Source: Rhodoferax sp.
Lineage (GTDB): Bacteria > Pseudomonadota > Gammaproteobacteria > Burkholderiales > Burkholderiaceae_C
Length of the DNA stretch: 64,000 nt
Direction: 5' to 3'
Assembly: GCF_023700745.1 (NCBI RefSeq)
Contig: NZ_JAMPYG010000002.1
Coordinates: 248,001 to 312,000 of the forward strand
Below, piece after piece: positions 48,195 to 60,628 of this stretch. The first letter of the stretch is position 1. Every line of letters starts with the position of its first letter. Position numbers and translations under genes: made by a program. The notes under the pieces are model-generated. The model did not search any database and was not told the origin of the DNA. It saw only the letters and a list, made by a program, of their open reading frames with translations.

Positions 48195-49097
48195 ATGAAA
48201 TATCCAACCATCGAAGATTTGATCGGCAAGACCCCCCTGGTGCGCCTGCAGCGCATTGGGGCAACTGAAAATGCGGCTCACGGCAATGTCATTCTTGGCA
48301 AGCTGGAGGGCAACAACCCGGCGGGCTCGGTCAAGGACCGCGCTGCCATGTCGATGATCCGGCGCGCTGAGGAGCGCGGTGAGATCAAGCCAGATGACAC
48401 CTTGATCGAGGCCACCTCGGGCAACACCGGCATCGCCCTGGCCATGGCAGCAGCCATCAAGGGCTACCGCATGGTGTTGATCATGCCCGAGGACCTGTCG
48501 ATTGAGCGTGCGCAAACCATGAAAGCGTTTGGCGCCGAGCTGATCCTGACACCCAAAAGCGGCGGCATGGAATACTCGCGCGACCTGGCTGATCAGATGG
48601 CGCGCGAAGGCAAAGGCCGCGTACTGGACCAGTTCGCCAACCAGGATAATCCGCGCATCCATGTGGAAACCACCGGCCCTGAAATCTGGGCCGACACCAA
48701 GGGCAAGATCACCCACTTTGTCAGCGCCATGGGCACCACCGGCACCATCACCGGGGTCTCGCAGTACCTCAAGAAAAAGAACCCGGCCATCAAAATCATC
48801 GGCGTGCAGCCCACCGAGGGCTCTCGCATTCCGGGCATTCGCAAGTGGCCGCAAGCCTATTTGCCCAAAATTTATGACCCCACCCATATTGATGAGATGC
48901 TCTACGTGAGCCAGGAAGACGCTGAGGAAATGTGCCGCCAGCTGGCCCGCGAAGAAGGCATTTTTGCTGGCATTTCAGCCGCCGGAGCGTGCTGGGTGGC
49001 CAGGGAAATTGCCAAGCGTGAAAAACATGCGACCATCGTCTTCATCGTCTGCGACCGCGGTGACCGTTATCTGTCGACCGGGGTCTTTCCGGCTTGA
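48195..49097 (+). CDS. cysM: Cysteine synthase B (O-acetylserine sulfhydrylase)
   Basis: PLP enzyme, 300 aa, making cysteine from O-acetylserine and sulfide or thiosulfate. ATG at 48195 chosen over a GTG at 48186. The PLP Lys is in NNPAGSVKDRAAMSM; the phosphate loop is GTTGTITGVSQYL; TSGNTG is the substrate loop. The short length and LDQFANQDNPRIHVETTGPE fit CysM rather than CysK. It lies upstream of tusA and the suf operon. Confidence 0.93.
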   Translation: MKYPTIEDLIGKTPLVRLQRIGATENAAHGNVILGKLEGNNPAGSVKDRAAMSMIRRAEERGEIKPDDTLIEATSGNTGIALAMAAAIKGYRMVLIMPEDLSIERAQTMKAFGAELILTPKSGGMEYSRDLADQMAREGKGRVLDQFANQDNPRIHVETTGPEIWADTKGKITHFVSAMGTTGTITGVSQYLKKKNPAIKIIGVQPTEGSRIPGIRKWPQAYLPKIYDPTHIDEMLYVSQEDAEEMCRQLAREEGIFAGISAAGACWVAREIAKREKHATIVFIVCDRGDRYLSTGVFPA

Positions 49098-49130
49098 TGC
49101 CGGGCGCTTACACCATTCCAGGAACCCAAC

Positions 49131-49358
49131 ATGCACATCGACAAAGAAATTGACACCCACGGACTGAACTGCCCCCTGCCCATCCTGAAAGCGAAGAAGG
49201 CGCTGGCCGAGCTGGAAAGCGGGCAGACCCTCAAGGTAGTGGCGACCGATGCGGGCTCCCTCCGCGACTTCCAGGCCTTTGCCAAACAGACCGGCAACGA
49301 GTTGCTGGAACAACAGACGGTGGGCGCCGAGTTCATCCATGTGTTGCGCCGTCGTTGA
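49131..49358 (+). CDS. tusA: TusA-family sulfurtransferase
   Basis: 75 aa with the signature DTHGLNCPLPILKAKKAL, whose Cys carries persulfide. TusA relays sulfur from a desulfurase to MnmA for tRNA thiolation and to other acceptors; both mnmA and a desulfurase (sufS) are in this window. It lies 33 bp after cysM. Several TusA paralogues exist in sulfur-metabolising bacteria, so the symbol is given by family. Confidence 0.85.
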   Translation: MHIDKEIDTHGLNCPLPILKAKKALAELESGQTLKVVATDAGSLRDFQAFAKQTGNELLEQQTVGAEFIHVLRRR

Positions 49359-49423
49359 CTTGGCATGATGTGGGTGCCGGGATTCGCAAGCTGTTAATTC
49401 CCCCTACTTGAATTGATGGATTA

Positions 49424-49460
49424 CCAAAAATTTGGCATTCTTGATAAGATATATTTAAAA
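49424..49460 (+). promoter_or_regulatory. Candidate promoter/operator of the suf operon
   Basis: AT-rich stretch before sufA with the near-palindrome CCAAAAATTTGG (49424-49435), TTGATA-like and TATATTTAAAAT-like elements. AGGAGG follows eight bases before the ATG. An Rrf2-type operator here is only a guess. Confidence 0.35.
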
Positions 49461-49479
49461 TAAACCTATAGGAGGCTTT

Positions 49480-49832
49480 ATGACTTCAATCACATTGACG
49501 CAAGCGGCTGCCAGGCAAATCCGCTCGCAAATTGCCAGGCACGGCAGTGGTATCGGGCTACGCGTGGGTCTCAAACCAGTAGGTTGCTCGGGCTATGCCT
49601 ACACCTATGCATTGGCCGACGACGTGCGCGACGACGAGCTGCGCATTGAGAGCCATGACGTCACCTTGCTGATTGCCAAGCGCGACCTGCCAAGTCTTGA
49701 TGGCGCGCGCCTTGACTTCGTCACCGAAGGACTCCGGCAGAGCTTCCAGGTCGACAACCCCAACGTTGGGAACACCTGCGGTTGCGGTGAAAGCTTCAGC
49801 CTGAAGCAGGGTGCCGGCAAGGGAGTTGCAGG

Positions 49833-49836
<4 letters not shown>
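49480..49836 (+). CDS. sufA: A-type Fe-S carrier SufA
   Basis: 118 aa. HesB/IscA fold with the three ligand Cys: Cys in [12 protein letters not shown] and CGC in [11 protein letters not shown]. It carries a [2Fe-2S]/[4Fe-4S] cluster from the SufBCD scaffold to targets. First gene of the operon; AGGAGG eight bases upstream; stop overlaps sufB start (ATGA). Confidence 0.93.
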
Positions 49837-51265
<1,429 letters not shown>

Positions 51266-51269
<4 letters not shown>

Positions 51270-52051
51270 TTGTTCAAAATAGCCAGACCCTGTTGGAGAT
51301 ACGCGGCCTGTGCGCCAGCGTTAACGGGACCGAAATTCTCCAGGGCCTGGACTTTACCGTCAAGCGCGGCGAAGTCCACGCCATCATGGGGCCGAACGGC
51401 TCGGGCAAGAGCACTTTCGCCAAGGTGCTGGCAGGCCACACGGCCTACCAAGTGACGGCCGGCGAGGTGCTGTTTGAAGGCAGGAACCTGCTGGAACTTG
51501 CCCCCGAAATGCGCGCCCGCGCCGGTGTCTTTCTGGCGTTTCAGTACCCGATCGAAATCCCCGGCGTCGGCAACAGCCAGTTTTTGCGTCTCGCCTACAA
51601 CACGGTGCAGGCCGAGCGCGGCCAGGAGGAACTGGATCCGCTGGAGTTTGATGATTTGGTGCGCGAAAAAATGAAGCTGCTGGAGATGAGCCCGGAGTTT
51701 CTGCAACGCAGTGTCAACGAAGGCTTTTCCGGCGGCGAGAAAAAGCGCAACGAGATCTTGCAAATGGCGTTGCTCGAACCCAGCCTGGCGATTCTCGATG
51801 AAACCGACTCGGGCCTGGACATCGACGCGCTGCGCGTGGTGTCGCAAGGCGTCAATCACCTCGCCAGCAAGGACAACGCCATGGTGCTGGTCACGCACTA
51901 CCAGCGCCTGCTGAACTACATCGTTCCCGACTACGTACATGTGATGAGCGCAGGACGCATCATCCGCACCGGCGGCAAGGAGCTTGCGCTCGAACTGGAA
52001 GAACGCGGTTACGACTGGATCGAAGCCGAGGCTGCGGGGACGGTGTCATGA
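51266..52051 (+). CDS. sufC: Fe-S assembly ATPase SufC
   Basis: 261-aa ABC-type ATPase that drives conformational change of SufB-SufD. Walker [18 protein letters not shown]-loop [12 protein letters not shown]; signature [16 protein letters not shown]; Walker [12 protein letters not shown]. Overlaps sufB and sufD. Confidence 0.97.
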
Positions 52052-53376
52052 ACGCCAGCACAGCCACAGTGTCTGAGCGCGGGGTGTTGGACAGCCTGCT
52101 TGCAGCCCTGGCCCTGCCGCCAGACAAGTCGGCACCAACGCAGCCGCCATGGCTGAAAAGGCTGCGCGCCCAGGCGCTGGAGCGCGTGAACGCACTCACC
52201 TTGCCCAGCACGCACGACGAGGCCTGGCGCTTCACCCCGCTGGCGACCTTTGCCAGCCAGTCGTTTCAGCCGCTGCGCACGCCTACCACTCTGCAGCCGC
52301 AAGACATCAAGCATCTGGATATCGAAGAGGCGGCGACGCGGCTGGTTTTTGTCGATGGCGTGCATGCGCCGCAGCTCTCCAGCCTCAGCCGGGATGACGG
52401 GCTGTTCATGGGCACCATGACCTCCCTGCTGGCCACGCAAACGCCGGCCATTGCGCAACATCTAGGCCAGCACCTTGCATTCCAGGACGCCTTGTTCGCG
52501 GCACTCAACACCGCATTTTTAAGGGATGCGGCCGCCCTCATCGTGCCGCCCGACACCGCACTGGCCAAGCCCGTGCATGTGCTTTTCATTTCAACGCAGC
52601 CAGAAGTCGCCAGCCACCCACGCCTGTTGTTGGTGGTCGGCGCCGGCAGCAAGCTGACTCTGGTTGAAGACTACGTGGCCTTGCACAAGGGCACGTATTT
52701 AACCAACGCGGTAGCCGAACTGGCCCTGGGAGCGAGCGCTCAACTGGACCATGTCCGCCTCCAGCGCGAGAGCCTGCAGGCCTTTCACATGGCCAGTTGC
52801 AGCGTGTCGCTGGGCGCCGCCAGTCATTACCACTCGGCCAGCATCGCCCTGGGCGGGCAGATTTCCAGACTCGACATGACGGTGCGGCAGACCGCCGAGT
52901 CGGCCGAGTGCAGGCTTGATGGCCTGGCGCTGATCGGCGGCGAGCAGTTGGCCGACACCCACACCTTCATCGACCACGCGAAGCCGCACGGCGTCAGCCG
53001 CCAATTGCATAAGTGCATCGTGGGCGGCGCCGCGCACGCGGTGTTCAACGGCCAGGTGATGGTGCGGCCCGGCGCGCAGAAAACCGATTCTGCGCAATCC
53101 AGCCGCAACCTGCTGCTCTCCAGCAAAGCCGTGGTCGATACCCAGCCGCAACTCGAAATCTTTGCCGACGACGTCAAATGCACGCACGGTGCCACCGTGG
53201 GCCAGCTTGACAGCGATGAAGTTTTTTACCTGCAAAGCCGCGGTCTGTCAGAGTCCGTGGCGCGCAATCTGCTGACCTACGCTTTTGGCGCAGAGGTCAT
53301 CAACCGGATTCCGGTCGCGTCGCTGCGGCGGCAACTTGAGCAGACCGTGCTCGAACAAACCACAGGCCAGCCATGA
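52048..53376 (+). CDS. sufD: Fe-S assembly protein SufD
   Basis: 442 aa, paralogue of SufB that completes the scaffold. N-terminal helical part with [15 protein letters not shown], then beta-helix and the C-terminal family core: [59 protein letters not shown]. Overlaps sufC and sufS by 4 bp. Confidence 0.95.
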   Translation: MNASTATVSERGVLDSLLAALALPPDKSAPTQPPWLKRLRAQALERVNALTLPSTHDEAWRFTPLATFASQSFQPLRTPTTLQPQDIKHLDIEEAATRLVFVDGVHAPQLSSLSRDDGLFMGTMTSLLATQTPAIAQHLGQHLAFQDALFAALNTAFLRDAAALIVPPDTALAKPVHVLFISTQPEVASHPRLLLVVGAGSKLTLVEDYVALHKGTYLTNAVAELALGASAQLDHVRLQRESLQAFHMASCSVSLGAASHYHSASIALGGQISRLDMTVRQTAESAECRLDGLALIGGEQLADTHTFIDHAKPHGVSRQLHKCIVGGAAHAVFNGQVMVRPGAQKTDSAQSSRNLLLSSKAVVDTQPQLEIFADDVKCTHGATVGQLDSDEVFYLQSRGLSESVARNLLTYAFGAEVINRIPVASLRRQLEQTVLEQTTGQP

Positions 53377-54632
53377 ATACCCCGTTCACATCATCCACAT
53401 CCAGTACACCCCCCGTTCTGGACGTGGCACGGATTCGCGCTGATTTCCCGATCCTCCAGCTCACGGTGGCGGGCAAGCCGCTGGTGTATCTGGACAACGC
53501 GGCATCAAGCCAGATGCCGCTACCGGTGATGGACCGGCTGCGGCGCTACCAGACCAGCGAGCACGCCAACATTCACCGCGCGGTGCATTACCTGTCAGAA
53601 ACGGCGACTGCCGCTTACGAGGCTGCGCGCATCACGCTGCAGCGCTTCATCAATGCGCGCGAAGCACGCGAGGTGATCTTTACCAGCGGCACCACCGAGG
53701 GCATCAACCTGGTGGTGCATGGCTGGGGCCGCCAGAACATCAAGGCGGGTGACGAGATCATTTTGACCGTGCTGGAGCACCACTCCAACATCGTGCCGTG
53801 GCAAATGCTCGCGCTTGAGAAAGGCGCCGTGATTCGCGTGGTGCCGATGAACGACGCGGGAGAACTTTTGCTTGATAACTATGAGGCGCTGTTCAACGAA
53901 CGCACCCGCCTGGTGAGCGTCGGCCACGTCTCGAATGCGCTGGGCAGCATCAATCCGGTGAAAAAAATGATCGCGTTGGCGCATGCCCACGGCGTGCCGG
54001 TGCTGGTCGATGGCGCGCAAGCCGCGCCGCACTTGGCGCTGGATGTGCAGGATCTGGATTGTGATTTTTATGCCTTCTCGGGCCACAAGCTGTGCGGCCC
54101 GACCGGCATCGGTGTTTTGTACGGCCGCGCCGCGCTGTTAGAGGCGATGCAGCCCTTCAAGGGCGGCGGCGACATGATCCATACCGTCACTTTCGAGCAG
54201 ACCACTTACGCACCGATTCCGAACAAGTTCGAGGCCGGCACGCCGCCGATTGCCGCGGCCATTGGTCTGGGCGCCGCAGTGGATTACCTCTGCCGCATTG
54301 GCATGCCGGTCATTGCAGCGCACGAGCATGCGCTACTACGCTACGCCACCGAACACTTGAGTGCGCTGCCCGGCGTGCGGCTCCTGGGCACCGCCCGGGA
54401 CAAGGCGGCGGTGCTGTCATTCGTGCTTGCCGGCATCCATCCGCATGACGTGGGCACCTTGCTCAACCAGGAGGGCGTCGCGGTGCGCACCGGCCACCAC
54501 TGCGCCCAGCCCTTGATGCGGCGACTGGGCGTGGCGGCTACCTCACGCGCCTCGTTTGCGTTCTACAACACGCTGGCCGATGTGGACGCGCTGGTGGCAG
54601 GTATTCGCAGCGTGCAAAAGGTATTCGCATGA
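53373..54632 (+). CDS. sufS: Cysteine desulfurase SufS
   Basis: 419-aa class V PLP aminotransferase-fold enzyme that takes sulfur from cysteine. PLP Lys in FYAFSGHKLCGPTGIGVLYG. The persulfide Cys is in the group II context RTGHHCAQPLMRRLG. Start YLDNAASSQMP is typical. It overlaps the SufU gene, its likely sulfur acceptor. Confidence 0.96.
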   Translation: MNTPFTSSTSSTPPVLDVARIRADFPILQLTVAGKPLVYLDNAASSQMPLPVMDRLRRYQTSEHANIHRAVHYLSETATAAYEAARITLQRFINAREAREVIFTSGTTEGINLVVHGWGRQNIKAGDEIILTVLEHHSNIVPWQMLALEKGAVIRVVPMNDAGELLLDNYEALFNERTRLVSVGHVSNALGSINPVKKMIALAHAHGVPVLVDGAQAAPHLALDVQDLDCDFYAFSGHKLCGPTGIGVLYGRAALLEAMQPFKGGGDMIHTVTFEQTTYAPIPNKFEAGTPPIAAAIGLGAAVDYLCRIGMPVIAAHEHALLRYATEHLSALPGVRLLGTARDKAAVLSFVLAGIHPHDVGTLLNQEGVAVRTGHHCAQPLMRRLGVAATSRASFAFYNTLADVDALVAGIRSVQKVFA

Positions 54633-55117
54633 GCGCAGATCCCAAAGCCCTCTACCAGGAAGTCATCCTGGACCACAACCGCAAGCCGCGCAACTATGGC
54701 GAACTGGCACACCCCAGCCACCATGCCGAAGGCGTCAATCCGCTGTGCGGCGACCACATTCACATTGCGTTGGACCTCAAGGACGACACCGTTGAACACA
54801 TCGTTTTCCAGGGCGAATCGTGTGCCATTTGCAAGGCGTCGGCGTCGATGATGACGGTGGCGGTCAAGGGCAGGAGCGCACTGGAGGCCAAGACACTGAT
54901 GCACGAATTTGTCGAGATGGCCACCGGCCGCCTCGACGCCAAGGACGCGCCCCACATCGGCCGGCTGGCGGTTTTTTCCGGCATCAGTGCATTGCCCATG
55001 CGCGTCAAATGTGCCATTTTGCCGTGGCACACAATGCAGGCCGCATTCAACGCCGAGCCCAGCGTATCAACCGAGGCTGAAGCCGACCCGATGCACGCGC
55101 CGCTCGGCGATGCCTGA
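54629..55117 (+). CDS. sufU: SufU-type sulfurtransferase
   Basis: 162 aa. IscU-fold protein of the SufU class: NPLCGDHIHI (Cys and Asp), GESCAICKASASMM and MRVKCAILPWHTM supply the Zn/sulfur ligands. The extra stretch between them (about residues 75-125) marks SufU rather than IscU. It accepts persulfide from SufS and replaces SufE, which is absent. The start overlaps sufS by 4 bp. SufSU is best known from Gram-positives. Confidence 0.9.
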   Translation: MSADPKALYQEVILDHNRKPRNYGELAHPSHHAEGVNPLCGDHIHIALDLKDDTVEHIVFQGESCAICKASASMMTVAVKGRSALEAKTLMHEFVEMATGRLDAKDAPHIGRLAVFSGISALPMRVKCAILPWHTMQAAFNAEPSVSTEAEADPMHAPLGDA

Positions 55118-55168
55118 TGCGGCGCACCACGGAAGCAACAAGCCTGGCTTTACCCACAGGAACGCACC

Positions 55169-55729
55169 ATGCCCAAAATCGTTGACATCGATGAAACACC
55201 CAATCCGAACGCGCGGAAGTTCCTCTTGCGCGAACCCCTGACCTGGGGTATCGCCCATTCGTATGAAAACGCTGAACAGGCCCAGGGCGATGCACTCGCC
55301 AGCGCACTGTTCGCCATCCCGCATGTGAGCAACGTTTTTTACATTGACAGCTGGCTCACCGTGACCCAGGACGGCCAGGCTGACTGGGAGCAGTTATTGC
55401 GCGAAATTGCCGTCCCCTTGCGGGCCGCACCCGCCGCCGGCGCGCAATCGGCTGCCGCGGTTTTTGCAGCACGGGCCAGCGTGGCCGACCTGAGCGCGGA
55501 AGACCGCCAGCGCCTTGACGACATCGAACTGGTGCTGGATCTTGAAATCCGGCCCTACCTGCAAGGTGACGGCGGTGACCTGCATGTGCTTGGCCTTTCC
55601 GGCAACCAGCTCATCGTGCATTACCAGGGCGCCTGCGGCACCTGTCCGAGTTCCATCTCCGGCACGCTCCAGGGCATCGAGAACCGACTGCGCACACTGG
55701 AACCCGACCTCGAAGTCATTGCGGCCTGA
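55169..55729 (+). CDS. NifU/Nfu-type Fe-S carrier
   Basis: 186 aa. N-terminal Nfu_N domain (ETPNPNARKFLLREPLTWG) and C-terminal NifU domain with the cluster motif GACGTCPSSISGTLQGIE (CXXC). An Ala-rich linker joins them. Architecture like mitochondrial NFU1. It receives clusters from SufBCD and delivers [4Fe-4S] to client enzymes. It lies 51 bp after sufU. Confidence 0.88.
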   Translation: MPKIVDIDETPNPNARKFLLREPLTWGIAHSYENAEQAQGDALASALFAIPHVSNVFYIDSWLTVTQDGQADWEQLLREIAVPLRAAPAAGAQSAAAVFAARASVADLSAEDRQRLDDIELVLDLEIRPYLQGDGGDLHVLGLSGNQLIVHYQGACGTCPSSISGTLQGIENRLRTLEPDLEVIAA

Positions 55730-55787
55730 GGTTGATGCGCATGAACCCTCTTTGCCATTTCCGGACTCTGAACGACGGAGTTAGCCC

Positions 55788-56267
55788 ATGCGCCTGACCG
55801 TCATGAGCGATTACGCGATGCGTCTTCTGATGTACGTCGCCCAGCATCCCGGGCGCCTGTGCACCATTTCGGAGGTGGCACGTGCCTACGCGATTTCGGA
55901 GGCGCATCTGATGAAGATCACGCATCAACTGGCCCTGGCTGGGTGGCTTGAGACCGTGCGTGGCAAGGGCGGCGGCATGCGGCTGGCAACCCGTCCTGAC
56001 CATGTCAATCTGGGGGCTGTCGTGCGCAGCATTGAGCCGGATTTCGCCATCGTCGAATGTCTTTCCGGCAACACCGTATGCCAGCTCAGCAACACCTGCC
56101 AGTTGACTGGCATCATGAACGGTGCACTGCAAAGTTTCATGAGTTATCTCAACCGTTACACGCTGGCCGACCTGTTGACCCAGGGCATGGGCGGCGAAAC
56201 AGCACAAACCGTGTCGTTTCATCAACGCCCGGCCGTCGCGCCAAGCGGACGTCCTGCCATCACATAG
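55788..56267 (+). CDS. Rrf2-family regulator, NsrR-like
   Basis: 159 aa. Winged helix MRLTVMSDYAMRLLMYVAQH, recognition region AYAISEAHLMKITHQLALAG and wing VRGKGGGMRLATRP. Three Cys in ECLSGNTVCQLSNTCQL (C-x6-C-x5-C) should bind an Fe-S cluster. Overall it resembles NsrR (NO sensor) more than IscR. It is at the 3' end of the suf cluster, 58 bp after the Nfu gene, and could report cluster or NO status back to the operon. Confidence 0.85.
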   Translation: MRLTVMSDYAMRLLMYVAQHPGRLCTISEVARAYAISEAHLMKITHQLALAGWLETVRGKGGGMRLATRPDHVNLGAVVRSIEPDFAIVECLSGNTVCQLSNTCQLTGIMNGALQSFMSYLNRYTLADLLTQGMGGETAQTVSFHQRPAVAPSGRPAIT

Positions 56268-56297
56268 CCACAACAACCCAACCTCAACCCATCTGAC

Positions 56298-57539
56298 ATG
56301 ATCCAAAAATTGATTGATTTCCCCACCGCCAAAAGCGGTCTCAAAGCTGTCTTGCTCGAAGGCATTCACCCTTCGGCAGTGGCATCGCTGCAAGAAGCAG
56401 GCTATACCCGTATTGTCACCCATGCCCAGGCGCTCTCTGGCGTCCAACTTCAGGAAGCCATTGGCGACGCCCATTTGCTGGGTATCCGTTCACGCACCCA
56501 GTTGACGGCCAACGTGCTGCAGCAGGCGCAGCAACTGGCCGCCATTGGCTGCTTTTGCATTGGCACCAACCAGGTGGATTTGAAAGCAGCGCTGCGCCTG
56601 GGCATTCCTGTCTTCAACGCACCGTTTTCCAATACCCGCAGCGTGGCCGAGCTTGTGCTGGCACAAATCATCATGCTGATGCGCGGGATTCCTGAAAAAA
56701 ATGCCATCCTGCACCGTGGTGGCTGGGTCAAGAGTGCGGCACATTCTTATGAGGTGCGAGGCAAGACACTGGGCATCATTGGTTATGGTCACATTGGCAC
56801 CCAGATTGGTGTACTGGCCGAGCAGCTGGGCATGCGTGTGCTGTTTTTTGACATCGAGGCCAAGCTGCCTTTGGGCAATGCGCTGGCAATGCCCAGCCTT
56901 GACGCCTTGCTCAATGCCGCCGACGTGGTCAGCCTGCATGTGCCGCAGACACCGCAGACCGCCAACATGATCGCGGCCGCGCAGCTGGCCGCCATGAAGC
57001 CGGGCAGTCACTTGATCAATGCATCACGTGGCAGTGTGGTTGATATTGACGCGCTGACTGCAACGCTTGAGCGTGGCCATTTGCACGGCGCGGCGATTGA
57101 CGTCTTCCCGGTCGAACCGCACGGCAACGATGGCCTGTTCACTTCACCGCTGACGCGTTTCGACAATGTGATCCTGACGCCTCACATTGGCGGTTCAACA
57201 CTCGAAGCGCAGATCAACATCGGCACGGAGGTGGCGGCCAAGCTGATTCGCTATAGTGACAACGGCTCGACCACTTCCGCCGTCAACTTCCCGGAAGTCG
57301 CGTTGCCTGCGCATACCGGGCGCAGCCGACTGCTGCACATCCACCGCAATGTGCCCGGCGTGCTGGCACACGTCAATGAACGACTGTCGGCCGCAGGCAT
57401 CAACATCGTCGCCCAGTACCTCAGCACCCATGAGGAAATCGGTTACGTGGTGATCGACGTGGATTGCACCGCCAGCCAGGCGGCCATGGACGAGCTGTGT
57501 GCCGTGCCCGAAACCATCCGCTGCCGCATTTTGTATTGA
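56298..57539 (+). CDS. serA: D-3-phosphoglycerate dehydrogenase
   Basis: First step of serine synthesis, 413 aa, E. coli-type length. NAD-binding motif GIIGYGHIGTQIGVLAEQLG; catalytic His in ILTPHIGGSTLEAQ and the Arg/Glu residues of the D-hydroxyacid dehydrogenase family. C-terminal ACT domain (about 335-413, VPGVLAHVNERLSAAGINIV) for serine feedback. It lies 30 bp after the Rrf2 gene. Supplies serine for cysteine and SufS. Confidence 0.95.
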   Translation: MIQKLIDFPTAKSGLKAVLLEGIHPSAVASLQEAGYTRIVTHAQALSGVQLQEAIGDAHLLGIRSRTQLTANVLQQAQQLAAIGCFCIGTNQVDLKAALRLGIPVFNAPFSNTRSVAELVLAQIIMLMRGIPEKNAILHRGGWVKSAAHSYEVRGKTLGIIGYGHIGTQIGVLAEQLGMRVLFFDIEAKLPLGNALAMPSLDALLNAADVVSLHVPQTPQTANMIAAAQLAAMKPGSHLINASRGSVVDIDALTATLERGHLHGAAIDVFPVEPHGNDGLFTSPLTRFDNVILTPHIGGSTLEAQINIGTEVAAKLIRYSDNGSTTSAVNFPEVALPAHTGRSRLLHIHRNVPGVLAHVNERLSAAGINIVAQYLSTHEEIGYVVIDVDCTASQAAMDELCAVPETIRCRILY

Positions 57540-57592
57540 AACGGGAAACGCCAACAATTCAGCATTGGCCCGTCCCGACGGCTGCGGCGAAC

Positions 57593-60526
57593 TCAGCCCA
57601 GCCGGGCCAGTTGGTCCCTGAGCTTGACCAGCGTGGCTTCGAAGTCGGCCAGGCGCTTGCGCTCCTGCTCGATCACGGCGGCAGGCGCGCGGGCCACAAA
57701 AGATTCATTGTCCAGCTTGCCCCTGGCTTTGACGATCTCGCCTTCAATGCGCGCCAGCTCCTTGCCCAGGCGCGCTTTTTCTGCGGCCACGTCAATTTCC
57801 ATAAAGAGGCAAATGTGCGCTTCGCCCACCACAGCCACTGGCGCGGCTTGGGCAGCGGCAGCCCAGGCGGCCTCGTCTTCAAACACCCGCACGTCGTTGA
57901 GCTTGGCCAGCGCCTGCAGCACCGGCGCGGCCTGCGTGATAAAGGTCGCCTCGGCGGCTGAGCCGGCAAGGGCAAACAGGGGCAGGCGGGTGGCCGGCGA
58001 CACGCTCATTTCGCCACGCAGGTTGCGGCAGGCGTCGACCAGTTGCTTGAGCCTGGCCACATGGGCGATAGCTGCTTCGTCGATGCGCTCGGGCTGGCTC
58101 ACCGGGTAAGCGGCAATCGCCACCGAGGCGCCGGAGCGCCCGGCCACCGGCGCTATTTTTTGCCACAGCTCTTCGGTCACAAACGGGATGATGGGATGCG
58201 CCAGGCGCTGGATGGTCTCCAGTGTGCGGATCAGCGTGCGGCGCGTGGCGCGCTGTTGTGCGGCGTTGCCCTGCTGGATCTGCACCTTGGCAATTTCCAG
58301 GTACCAGTCGCAGAACTCGTTCCAGACAAAGTCGTAAATCGCAGCGGCGACGTTGTCCAGGCGGTAGTCGGTAAAACCCTGGGCGACCTGAGCTTCGACC
58401 TTTTGCAGCAAGGAGACGATCCAGCGGTCAGCAGCACTGAATTCCAGATAGCCTTGGGCGACTCCTCCCACCGCGCATTCTTCCTGGGTATGTTCTTTCA
58501 GGCCGCAGTCCTGGCCTTCGCAGTTCATCAGCACAAAGCGGCTGGCGTTCCATAGCTTGTTGCAGAAGTTGCGGTAGCCCTCGCAGCGTTTGGCGTCGAA
58601 ATTGATGGAACGGCCCAGCGAGGCCAGCGAGGCAAAGGTGAAGCGCAGCGCGTCGGCCCCAAAGGCCGGAATGCCCGCCGGGAATTCTTTTTCGGTGTTC
58701 TTGCGCACCTGGGGTGCGGTCTCAGGCTTGCGCAGGCCCTCGGCGCGCTTGACCAGCAGTTCGGGCAAGCCAATGCCGTCGATCAGGTCGACCGGATCGA
58801 GCACATTGCCCTCACTCTTGCTCATCTTGTGGCCCTGCGCGTCGCGCACCAGGCCGTGGATGTACACGTGTTTGAACGGCACCTGGCCGGTGAAATGGGT
58901 CGTCATCATGATCATCCGGGCGACCCAGAAGAAGATGATGTCGTAACCGGTGACTAGCACGCTGGACGGGAGATACAGGTCGAAATCATCCGTTTTTTCG
59001 GGCCAGCCCATAGTGCTGAACGGCACCAGCGCGCTGGAGTACCAGGTGTCGAGCACGTCGTCGTCGCGACGCAGTATCTTGCCTGGCGCCTGGGCCTGGG
59101 CTTCAAGCTCGTTGCGTGCCACGTAGACCTGGCCATCCTCGTCGTACCAGGCCGGAATCTGATGGCCCCACCAGAGCTGGCGGCTGATGCACCAGTCCTG
59201 GATGTTGTTCATCCACTGGTTGTAGGTGTTGACCCAGTTCTCGGGCACAAACTTGACCTGGCCCGACTGCACCGCGTCGATGGCTTTTTGCGTGATGCTT
59301 TTTCCCGTGGGATCCTGGTCGCTGACCTTGGTCATCGCCACAAACCACTGGTCGGTCAACATCGGCTCAATCACCTGACCGGTGCGGGCACAGCGCGGCA
59401 CCATGAGCTTGTGTTTTTTGATCTCCACCATCAGTTCCAGCGCCTGCAGGTCTTTCACAATCTGCTTGCGCGCGGCAAAACGGTCCATGCCGATATAGGC
59501 TGCTGGTGCGTTGGCTTCAATCTTGGCGTCGAGCGTGAGCACGCAAATCATGGGCAGCTTGTGGCGCTGGCCCACGGCGTAGTCGTTCTGGTCGTGGGCC
59601 GGCGTCACTTTCACCACGCCGGTGCCAAAAGCCTTGTCAACGTAGTCGTCGGCAATGATCGGAATCGTGCGGCCACACAGGGGCAGCGTCACGTGCTTGC
59701 CGATCAGATGGGCGTAGCGCTCGTCTTCAGGGTGCACCATGGCGGCCACGTCGCCGAGCATGGTCTCGGGGCGCGTGGTGGCCACCACCAAACCGGGGGC
59801 CATTTCGCCATTCACCAACTGCGGGCCGTCGGCAAACGGGTACAGGATGTGCCACAGGCTGCCGTCTTCCTCTTCGCTTTCCACTTCCAGGTCACTTACT
59901 GCGCTCATCAGCACCGGGTCCCAGTTGACCAGACGCTTGCCGCGGTAGATCAGGCCCTGCTGGTACAGGCGCACAAAGGTTTCGGTGACGGTTTTGGACA
60001 GCTTGGGGTCCATGGTGAAGTACTCGCGGCTCCAGTCCACGCTGTCACCCATGCGGCGCATCTGGGTGGTGATGGTGTTGCCAGACTTTTCTTTCCATTC
60101 CCAGACTTTTGAGACAAAGTTCTTGCGCGCCTCGGCCGGTGTCGGGCCCATGTCGTGGCGGCTGATGCCCTGCGCCTGCAACTGGCGCTCGACCACAATC
60201 TGCGTCGCAATGCCGGCATGGTCGGTGCCAGGAATCCAGGCCGTGTTAAAGCCGCGCATGCGGTGGTAGCGCGTCAGGCTGTCCATGATGGTCTGGTTGA
60301 ACGCGTGCCCCATGTGCAGCGTGCCGGTCACATTGGGCGGCGGCAGCTGGATGGAAAAATTGTCGCCCCGCGCGGCAGCGTCCGCACTCGGTTGGCCCGT
60401 ACCGCCTGCGCCGGCGATGCCGTAACCGCGCTTTTCCCACTCCGGTCCCCAATGCGCTTCGAGCGCGGCGGGTTCAAACGATTTGGACAGGCTGTTGAGG
60501 CCGGGCTGGTCAAGGGTATCGGTCAT
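57593..60526 (-). CDS. valS: Valyl-tRNA synthetase
   Basis: Class Ia synthetase, 977 aa from the ATG at 60526 ([19 protein letters not shown]). HIGH motif as [15 protein letters not shown] in [14 protein letters not shown]; editing domain about 210-420 with [20 protein letters not shown]-terminal coiled-coil arm ([20 protein letters not shown]) that grips tRNA. The 60622 start is too far upstream. Convergent with serA over 53 bp. Confidence 0.97.
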   Translation of the reverse strand: MTDTLDQPGLNSLSKSFEPAALEAHWGPEWEKRGYGIAGAGGTGQPSADAAARGDNFSIQLPPPNVTGTLHMGHAFNQTIMDSLTRYHRMRGFNTAWIPGTDHAGIATQIVVERQLQAQGISRHDMGPTPAEARKNFVSKVWEWKEKSGNTITTQMRRMGDSVDWSREYFTMDPKLSKTVTETFVRLYQQGLIYRGKRLVNWDPVLMSAVSDLEVESEEEDGSLWHILYPFADGPQLVNGEMAPGLVVATTRPETMLGDVAAMVHPEDERYAHLIGKHVTLPLCGRTIPIIADDYVDKAFGTGVVKVTPAHDQNDYAVGQRHKLPMICVLTLDAKIEANAPAAYIGMDRFAARKQIVKDLQALELMVEIKKHKLMVPRCARTGQVIEPMLTDQWFVAMTKVSDQDPTGKSITQKAIDAVQSGQVKFVPENWVNTYNQWMNNIQDWCISRQLWWGHQIPAWYDEDGQVYVARNELEAQAQAPGKILRRDDDVLDTWYSSALVPFSTMGWPEKTDDFDLYLPSSVLVTGYDIIFFWVARMIMMTTHFTGQVPFKHVYIHGLVRDAQGHKMSKSEGNVLDPVDLIDGIGLPELLVKRAEGLRKPETAPQVRKNTEKEFPAGIPAFGADALRFTFASLASLGRSINFDAKRCEGYRNFCNKLWNASRFVLMNCEGQDCGLKEHTQEECAVGGVAQGYLEFSAADRWIVSLLQKVEAQVAQGFTDYRLDNVAAAIYDFVWNEFCDWYLEIAKVQIQQGNAAQQRATRRTLIRTLETIQRLAHPIIPFVTEELWQKIAPVAGRSGASVAIAAYPVSQPERIDEAAIAHVARLKQLVDACRNLRGEMSVSPATRLPLFALAGSAAEATFITQAAPVLQALAKLNDVRVFEDEAAWAAAAQAAPVAVVGEAHICLFMEIDVAAEKARLGKELARIEGEIVKARGKLDNESFVARAPAAVIEQERKRLADFEATLVKLRDQLARLG

Positions 60527-60628
60527 GGGATGGTGCCAAAAATGACGAACGGCGCCCAACAGGCGCCGCTCAAGATAAAAAGAGGGGCTGGCCGGGATTT
60601 TACCGAGCCCGCCTTGCTCCACCCGGGC

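Noticed and set aside
47904..48887. 327-codon minus-strand frame through cysM and tRNA-Leu
   Set aside because: It runs through a tRNA and antisense to cysM. Only its last roughly 30 codons are meaningful, as a transposase remnant.
59162..60112. 316-codon plus-strand frame inside valS
   Set aside because: Antisense of a certain gene; His/Gln/Val-rich composition typical of complementary-strand artefacts.
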